Origin: Saccharomyces uvarum
Taxonomy: Eukaryota > Ascomycota > Saccharomycetes > Saccharomycetales > Saccharomycetaceae
DNA: 64,000 nt
Direction of reading: 5' to 3'
NCBI GenBank assembly: GCA_947243795.1
Contig: OX365941.1
Span: forward strand, 186,001-250,000
Positions 58,525-64,000 of this stretch are shown in pieces. A program made the position numbers and the translations under genes. How positions within the stretch are numbered: the stretch's first letter is position 1; each line of letters opens with the position of its first letter. The notes beneath the pieces were generated by a model. The model searched no databases and was not told the DNA's origin. It saw only the letters and a list, made by a program, of their open reading frames with translations.

Positions 58525-58853
58525 GTAGAAAGGAATACGTAAAAACACATTTTTATAGAACTTATATGTAAAGGAAAGACATTGCTATTGTTATGCAAAT
58601 CGCATGGCTGCTTGCGATGAGCGCGCTACCCGCCCGGGCGTCCTTTTTGAAGCTCCCAAAACTGGACGAAAAACGAAAACAAAACCGAAAACCGTTTATC
58701 GCAAGTGTTTCTCCAACACCCAACATCCAGCACCTAAACACCATCAACACGTTAAGAACAAAACAAACCCATAGCCCTAAAGGTGGTAAACACGAACTGC
58801 TACAAACGCATCCGCACTACACGAGACACGAATTACGCACCATTTATCTCACA
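58525..58853. promoter_or_regulatory. PPN2 3' flank and RAP1 promoter
   Basis: 329 bases between tandem genes. GC-rich GCGCTACCCGCCCGGGCG at 58622-58639 includes a Reb1-like CTACCCG. A partial Rap1-like ACACCCAACATCC is at 58716-58728. An ATG at 58593 is in frame with RAP1 with no stop between, but the family start is 58854. Confidence 0.5.
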
Positions 58854-61313
58854 ATGTCCAGCCCAGATGATTTTGAAACTGCACCAGTTGAGTTTGTTGA
58901 TGCTCTGGATCCGAGCATGGTCGCCGCTGACAATGATCCTACACCAATCTCTGCGGCATCGGATTCTGCCGCTGATGTGAAAACTAGTCAGGACGTAGAG
59001 AATACTGCGGCTATTAAAGATAAGGCTAGCGAGACGGAGGACCAGGTAGAGGGGGAAGAAAAGATCGATGATACCACTGAAGCTGTTTTGGCGACTGCTA
59101 CATCTGCTGCTGTTGATGCCTCCGCAGCCGATATTACAGAAACGGCAACTTCAACTGCTGCATATGTTGATGTTGATGCCGATGCCGCCGCTGCAGGGGA
59201 GAAGAAGGAACAAGAAAATGCACCTCCTCTGCTGAACATGAAGTTCTACCTCAATCGTGACGCAGATGCGCATGATTCTTTAAATGACGTTGATCAATTG
59301 GCGCGTCTGATCAGGGCAAATGGCGGTGAAGTATTGGACACCAGGCCAAGAGAGTCAAAGGAGAACATTTTCATTGTATCTCCTTACAATCATACCAACC
59401 TACCAACGGTTACCCCAACCTATATCAAGGCCTGTTGTCAAAGCAACTCGCTGTTGAACATGGAAAATTACCTGGTCCCTTATGATAACTTTAGAGAAGT
59501 CGTCGATAGCAGGTTACAGGACGAGCCCCAATCTAATGGCAGAAACGATAGCAACAGCAACAGCAACGATCCTACTGTGCCCAAAACTGAAAGAATCTCT
59601 GAAAATGCTGACAATTCCGCGGAAGAATCAAGTAAGGGCAAGGTAATGGTGGACGCAGAGCAACAGGCTAGGCTGCAGGAACAAGCACAGTTACTTCGCC
59701 AACACGTAAGTAGTACTACGTCAATGGGCGATGGTAATAGTGACTTGGTTCAAATCGAACAACCTCAGACGGATGCCTCGAATGTCGATGACGGAGACAA
59801 TGATTTAGCGACACAAGATAACAACGTACAGGGAGATGATGAGGGCAATGCATCCTTCCAAGCACAAAGACCCATGATGTCAAGAGGCACTTTGCCCTCT
59901 CACAACAAAGCTTCATTTACCGACGAAGAAGACGAGTTTATTTTGGATGTTGTGAGGAAAAATCCAACCAGACGTACTACTCATACTCTCTATGATGAGA
60001 TCTCTCATTATGTGCCTAATCACACAGGAAATTCCATTAGACATAGATTTAGGGTCTATCTTTCGAAAAGGTTAGAGTATGTTTACGAAGTTGACAAATT
60101 TGGTAAATTGGTTAGGGATGACGACGGCAATCTGATCAAGACTAAAGTTCTGCCACCATCAATCAAAAGGAAGTTCTCGGCAGATGAAGATTATACTTTG
60201 GCAATTGCAGTGAAAAAGCAGTTCTATCGTGATTTGTTTCAAATAGACCCTGATACAGGAAGATCACTTATCACAGATGAAGACACACCCACCGCTATTG
60301 CAAGAAGGAATATGACAATGGACCCAAACCATGTTCCAGGAAATGAACCCAATTTTGCAGCTTACAGGACACAAAGCCGTAGAGGGCCCATAGCACGAGA
60401 ATTTTTCAAGCATTTTGCTGAAGAGCACGCAACTCACACCGAGAACGCTTGGAGGGACAGGTTCAGAAAATTCTTACTTGCTTATGGTATCGATGATTAT
60501 ATTAGCTATTATGAAGCTGAAAAGGCTCAAAATAGAGAACCTGAGCCTATGAAGAACTTGACCAATAGACCCAAGAGGCCAGGTGTGCCCACCCCCGGCA
60601 ATTACAACTCTGCAGCCAAGAGAGCAAGGACTTACGGAACTCAAAGAAATGCCCAGCCTACAGCCAATGCTGCTTCTGCTAATGCTGCTGCTGCCGCTGC
60701 TGCCGCTGCTTCCAATTCTTATGCTATACCAGAAAACGAACTGCTAGATGAGGATACCATGAATTTCATTTCTAGTTTGAAAAACGATTTATCTAACATT
60801 TCAAACAGTTTGCCCTTTGAGTACCCACATGAGATTGCAGAGGCCATTAGAAGTGACTTTTCGAATGAAGATATATATGATAATATCGATCCTGATACAA
60901 TAAACTTCCCACCCAAAATTGCGACCACCGACCTCTTTTTGCCGTTGTTTTTCCATTTCGGTAGTACAAGACAGTTCATGGACAAGCTTCATGATGTTAT
61001 CTCAGGAGATTATGAACCTTCACAGGCTGAAAAATTGGTACAGGATCTTTGCGATGAAACCGGTATACGTAAAAATTTCAGCACAAGCATATTGACTTGT
61101 TTATCCGGAGACTTGATGGTCTTTCCCCGTTATTTCTTGAACATGTTTAAAGATAACGTCAATCCTCCGCCTCATGTCCCTGGTATTTGGACGCACGAAG
61201 ATGATGAATCACTTAAATCGAACGATCAAGAACAATTAAGAAAACTCGTCAAAAAACACGGTACTGGCAGAATGGAAATGAGGAAAAGATTTTTTGAAAA
61301 GGACCTATTATAA
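58854..61313 (+). CDS. RAP1: Telomere and general regulatory factor Rap1
   Basis: Binds telomere repeats, silencers and ribosomal protein promoters. 819 residues (827 in S. cerevisiae). Acidic alanine/threonine-rich N-terminus, BRCT domain (about 129-215, 'KFYLNRDADAHDSLNDVDQL') and a variable linker. The DNA-binding domain has two Myb-like folds (about 352-590, 'KASFTDEEDEFILDVVRKNP' and 'KRKFSADEDYTLAIAVKKQF') and is nearly identical to S. cerevisiae. An alanine run follows (about 612-622), then the RCT protein-interaction domain (about 670-819) ending 'MEMRKRFFEKDLL'. Confidence 0.98.
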   Translation: MSSPDDFETAPVEFVDALDPSMVAADNDPTPISAASDSAADVKTSQDVENTAAIKDKASETEDQVEGEEKIDDTTEAVLATATSAAVDASAADITETATSTAAYVDVDADAAAAGEKKEQENAPPLLNMKFYLNRDADAHDSLNDVDQLARLIRANGGEVLDTRPRESKENIFIVSPYNHTNLPTVTPTYIKACCQSNSLLNMENYLVPYDNFREVVDSRLQDEPQSNGRNDSNSNSNDPTVPKTERISENADNSAEESSKGKVMVDAEQQARLQEQAQLLRQHVSSTTSMGDGNSDLVQIEQPQTDASNVDDGDNDLATQDNNVQGDDEGNASFQAQRPMMSRGTLPSHNKASFTDEEDEFILDVVRKNPTRRTTHTLYDEISHYVPNHTGNSIRHRFRVYLSKRLEYVYEVDKFGKLVRDDDGNLIKTKVLPPSIKRKFSADEDYTLAIAVKKQFYRDLFQIDPDTGRSLITDEDTPTAIARRNMTMDPNHVPGNEPNFAAYRTQSRRGPIAREFFKHFAEEHATHTENAWRDRFRKFLLAYGIDDYISYYEAEKAQNREPEPMKNLTNRPKRPGVPTPGNYNSAAKRARTYGTQRNAQPTANAASANAAAAAAAAASNSYAIPENELLDEDTMNFISSLKNDLSNISNSLPFEYPHEIAEAIRSDFSNEDIYDNIDPDTINFPPKIATTDLFLPLFFHFGSTRQFMDKLHDVISGDYEPSQAEKLVQDLCDETGIRKNFSTSILTCLSGDLMVFPRYFLNMFKDNVNPPPHVPGIWTHEDDESLKSNDQEQLRKLVKKHGTGRMEMRKRFFEKDLL

Positions 61314-61669
61314 TCGAAATGAATAGCGTAACGTTTCCTCGTTGTCACCTTCTATTTTGTATATTATATCTGTATCACCTACTTGCATTTCGTACTTCAC
61401 TTTTCGATTCAGAATGTATTTTGTGTAAACTTTTGTGTATTTTATTGTTTTAAAATTCTTCTTTCAAATTGTCTTATATCCAAACCTTTATTCAATTCTT
61501 TTCCTCGAAATGATGTTAAGCGGAGCCTAGCCTATTGAACGTTATTGGTAAAAAAGAAACAATGAATGGAAAAGCAGAAAGTATAAAACAGGAAGCAAGC
61601 TTCTCGTTTTTAACGTGCTTCCTTCTCTGACGATAGAAGTATTTACCAAGGAAATAACTAGAGTGCACA
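61314..61669. promoter_or_regulatory. RAP1 3' flank and IES2 promoter
   Basis: 356 bases between tandem genes. TTTTGTATATTATATC (about 61354-61369) is a likely RAP1 3' element; the rest is AT-rich. No gene or firm factor site. Confidence 0.55.
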
Positions 61670-62659
61670 ATGGACAGTGAAGCAAGTGATATAGACGTAG
61701 AAATATCCGACAGTATCTCTGTTGGAGGTGAAGAATACATAGAGGACGATGATGAATATACAGAAGATTTTGACGATCGGATAGTTACAAGTAAATCATC
61801 CAGACGTGCTGCACGTAAAAGAGAACCAAAAGGGGTAAGAGCTTCGAAACGAATCAGAGACAAAGAAGTTACTGACGAGGTTGATGAGGAATTTGACGAG
61901 GATGAGGAAGTGCTAAGTCCTTCCAAAAAACGTCATTTACATACCAGGTCAATGGATAGAAGAAAGGTTGGTACAGCAGCGTTGGAAAATTCTGATTTTG
62001 AAGATACCAAAACCAATGACAACGTAATGGGTGAAAGCAACACAGAAGAAGAAGAAGAAGAAGAAGAAGAAGAAGAAGGTTTAGAAGAAGTGCTAAATGG
62101 TGATGAAGACAAAGAGAACGTCGAGAAAAGCGAAGAGATGGATTATGATCAAAATAGTAATGAGCCAAAAAAAGAAGAAGAACAAGACGCCGGGTCTGGA
62201 GACTATGAAGATAACGAGGTCAATATCAGTAAGGAATCGGACGAATTAGAGTCTGTTATGAATGGTAATGGAAATGAGGAGGACGAAGAAGTTGAAGCGA
62301 CCAAGGAGAATACAACTGATTCTACTAGGAGCACTACAACTCGAAGTAAGATGCTGTTAGATTTATTAGAAGACGGAGGCTCTAAAAAGAAGTTAACAGA
62401 TGAAGAGATTCAATTAAGAAGGGCTGAAAATGCTCGTAAACGGAAGAACCTGAGTGAGAAGAGATTAGAAGAAGAGAAGCAAGACACAATAAACAAGCTT
62501 TTGAAGAAAAGGGCCGGTAAATCTAGAAGCCATCTGCCGAACGAGGATGATAAAAATGATGGCTCCTCAAGTTTTGTAAAGCCGCGTAGGCCTTATAATA
62601 GCGACGGTATGACAAGAATTTTGAGGAATTACAAGGAAGATTTATTCTGTACCTTTTAG
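61670..62659 (+). CDS. IES2: INO80 complex subunit Ies2
   Basis: Subunit of the INO80 nucleosome remodeller that stimulates its ATPase. 329 residues (320 in S. cerevisiae). Acidic N-terminal two-thirds with a run of 11 glutamates (126-136). The conserved C-terminal PAPA-1 region begins 'RSKMLLDLLEDGGSKKKLTD' and continues 'EIQLRRAENARKRKNLSEKR' and 'RRPYNSDGMTRILRNYKEDL'. The extra length comes mostly from acidic low-complexity sequence. Confidence 0.95.
   Translation: MDSEASDIDVEISDSISVGGEEYIEDDDEYTEDFDDRIVTSKSSRRAARKREPKGVRASKRIRDKEVTDEVDEEFDEDEEVLSPSKKRHLHTRSMDRRKVGTAALENSDFEDTKTNDNVMGESNTEEEEEEEEEEEGLEEVLNGDEDKENVEKSEEMDYDQNSNEPKKEEEQDAGSGDYEDNEVNISKESDELESVMNGNGNEEDEEVEATKENTTDSTRSTTTRSKMLLDLLEDGGSKKKLTDEEIQLRRAENARKRKNLSEKRLEEEKQDTINKLLKKRAGKSRSHLPNEDDKNDGSSSFVKPRRPYNSDGMTRILRNYKEDLFCTF
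62045..62077 (+). repeat. IES2: (GAA)11 microsatellite in IES2
   Basis: Eleven uninterrupted GAA codons coding glutamate. Pure trinucleotide repeats of this length are commonly polymorphic between strains. Confidence 0.9.
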
Positions 62660-62891
62660 TCGGAATACTTGCAAATATATATGCAGTTGTTACATAGTAT
62701 TCGATGTATAGCGTTCAAATTGAAATTTATCTTGTTTTAGCAACTTTTATTTAGGTTCGGTGTTAAAGTATCATCCGCGTTTTCAAGTGAAACCATAAGG
62801 GAACAGGAAAGGTGGACCCACTTAAAGTATAACCGTCGTTGAAAACCGCTGATTAATAGTTAGCGATAACGTATCAAGTATAATAGAATTC

Positions 62892-63482
62892 ATGAAGGGT
62901 CATTCTGGGCACATTGATTGGCCTTCCAATGAAAACATCAAAAGGATGGAGAAGATAAACCCGACTTTGAAGACTATTAAGACCCTACTATACAATGGAG
63001 GATTATTTTATGCGTTCTTGTACTCTGTCGTCGTCATGTTTGTCGAACCGATACTGCAAAAGCAGTATTTGCAAAGACGCGATTTATCCTTATCGACTTT
63101 ATTGCACTTGAGGAGATGCATAGCACAATTACAAAAAAGGCTAATGATGACTCCGGTATCTGCACTAGGGTACAATGAACATGATAAGCATGTGGAGAGG
63201 TCCACGCAAACGTCAGATGATAATATGATACAGGAGGATAACAGCCATTGGCCTGAAATCAATGTCCAATTGCAAAGCGTGAAGCAAGAATTACAATATT
63301 TTAACAGATTTTCAGGCCAACCATCTGAAATCATAGAAGATTTTGTATTCCAAACTAAAATGGTGACAGATCAAATCAAAATAACAGATAGATCTCAAAA
63401 ATTCTCAGATAAGTCAAGAGATATTATTCAGGGTATTCGGGAGATGAAAGGCTGGTTTGTTAATGGTCAAGTACCAAGGTAA
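62892..63482 (+). CDS. PEX17: Peroxisomal docking protein Pex17
   Basis: Partner of Pex14 and Pex13 in the peroxisomal matrix-protein import docking complex. 196 residues (199 in S. cerevisiae). N-terminal 'IDWPSNENIKRMEKINPTLK', one membrane span 'GLFYAFLYSVVVMFVEPIL' (about 38-56), then coiled-coil segments and the conserved end 'QGIREMKGWFVNGQVPR'. Confidence 0.95.
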   Translation: MKGHSGHIDWPSNENIKRMEKINPTLKTIKTLLYNGGLFYAFLYSVVVMFVEPILQKQYLQRRDLSLSTLLHLRRCIAQLQKRLMMTPVSALGYNEHDKHVERSTQTSDDNMIQEDNSHWPEINVQLQSVKQELQYFNRFSGQPSEIIEDFVFQTKMVTDQIKITDRSQKFSDKSRDIIQGIREMKGWFVNGQVPR

Positions 63483-63748
63483 TGTCAAAAATTAATGGAA
63501 TAGCAGGATATTAATAATGGGTGTGGATGCATCCTTCCGGTCAATGAGTATCAAACCGCGACTCCTCGGTGCATTAAAATTAATGTAAAACTATGAGGTG
63601 GATACAAAGAAAACCATTTGGCTGTACAACAGCTGGAAGTCTTTATAAACAACAGTTCGAATAATATCGTTACATGCTTAGTATTATATATATATGTCTT
63701 TATGTACAAGAGGGTTCAATATATACTGTATATGGTACCTCGAAACCT
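63483..63748. other. Convergent PEX17/RRG9 spacer
   Basis: 266 bases shared by two 3' ends. TATATATATATG (63688-63699) and ATATACTGTATATG (63720-63733) elements are typical 3' signals. The plus-strand frame 63618-63953 overlaps RRG9 antisense and is not a gene. Confidence 0.6.
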
Positions 63749-64000
63749 TTACTGTCTTGAGGACAAATGCTTTAAAAGATACAGCTTGTTAGTGCTTTTC
63801 TTTTCAGGTTTATCATTATTATGTTTAAAATGTCTAGTAGTGTGTACACTTTTTGCTATTAATTCAGATGCATTTGGATTAGAACCAACAATAAGTTTTT
63901 TGCTACTTATGATCTGGTGGGATGCAAAGTCAATGCCATCATTTTTGTCATAGATTTCTTTTATTCTCTCTCCTCTTCTCTTCCATCTCTCGTGTGTGTT
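63749..64000 (-). CDS. RRG9: Rrg9, mitochondrial genome maintenance (3' part)
   Basis: The last 83 codons and TAA stop of a minus-strand gene that continues past the right edge. The translation begins '[20 protein letters not shown]' and ends '[13 protein letters not shown]'. It aligns along its length with the C-terminus of S. cerevisiae Rrg9 ('[14 protein letters not shown]', 'KLYILKHLGSKQ'), a Neugrin-like protein needed to keep mitochondrial DNA. Its place after PEX17 agrees with synteny. No start codon is in the window. Confidence 0.93.
   Translation of the reverse strand, partial: NTHERWKRRGERIKEIYDKNDGIDFASHQIISSKKLIVGSNPNASELIAKSVHTTRHFKHNNDKPEKKSTNKLYLLKHLSSRQ

Noticed and set aside
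63618-63953. A 111-codon plus-strand frame at the right end
   Set aside because: It is antisense to the conserved RRG9 C-terminus, which fits the minus strand along 83 residues.

Overview
This window is nuclear chromosomal DNA of a budding yeast of the genus Saccharomyces. It matches, gene for gene and strand for strand, the left-arm part of S. cerevisiae chromosome XIV that runs from CRS1 (YNL247W) to RRG9 (YNL213C). The proteins are clearly orthologous, but they differ from the S. cerevisiae forms I remember at many positions. For example, Ure2 is 345 rather than 354 residues and Rap1 is 819 rather than 827. This fits a more distant member of the genus (the uvarum/eubayanus, kudriavzevii or arboricola side) rather than S. 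cerevisiae or S. paradoxus. I cannot settle the species by eye. Gene names rest on recalled family sequences and on synteny; no alignment was run.

Layout: (1) 1-8 kb: CRS1, VPS75 (with an intron), CWC25, SUI1, SLA2. (2) 8-19 kb: ATG2, ZWF1, NAR1, LAP3. (3) 19-33 kb: KEX2, YTP1, SIN4, a globin-like gene, BNI4, CSL4. (4) 33-44 kb: a run on the minus strand of PDR16, ELA1, URE2, JJJ1, CNM67, SQS1. (5) 44-51 kb: ATG4, SSU72, the U1 spliceosomal RNA gene SNR19 (absent from any protein-based view of the window) and POP1. (6) 51-64 kb: ADE12, ALG9, MGS1, PPN2, RAP1, IES2, PEX17 and the 3' part of RRG9, which runs off the right edge.

The genes are a normal mix of yeast housekeeping functions, with no operons and no mobile elements, LTR remnants, tRNA genes or CRISPR arrays that I can see. 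Some share themes. Splicing is represented by U1 RNA, CWC25 and SQS1, autophagy by ATG2 and ATG4, RNA 3'-end and processing work by SSU72, CSL4 and POP1, and chromatin or transcription by VPS75, SIN4, RAP1, IES2 and ELA1. Base composition is uneven: VPS75-CWC25, 5' SLA2, ZWF1 and especially NAR1 are GC-rich, while ATG2, SIN4, BNI4 and CNM67 are AT-rich.

I found no wholly new system. The points most worth a second look are a CaaX-type C-terminus on the globin-like protein, Pdr1/Pdr3-type sites upstream of PDR16 with one inside the last codons of ELA1, and a perfect 20-bp palindrome of two CACGTG boxes between POP1 and ADE12. Others are stacked start codons in CRS1 and LAP3 that could give dual targeting, G1/S-type boxes before BNI4, CNM67 and MGS1, the shared TTAA stop of VPS75 and CWC25, and the U1 gene with its flanking signals.
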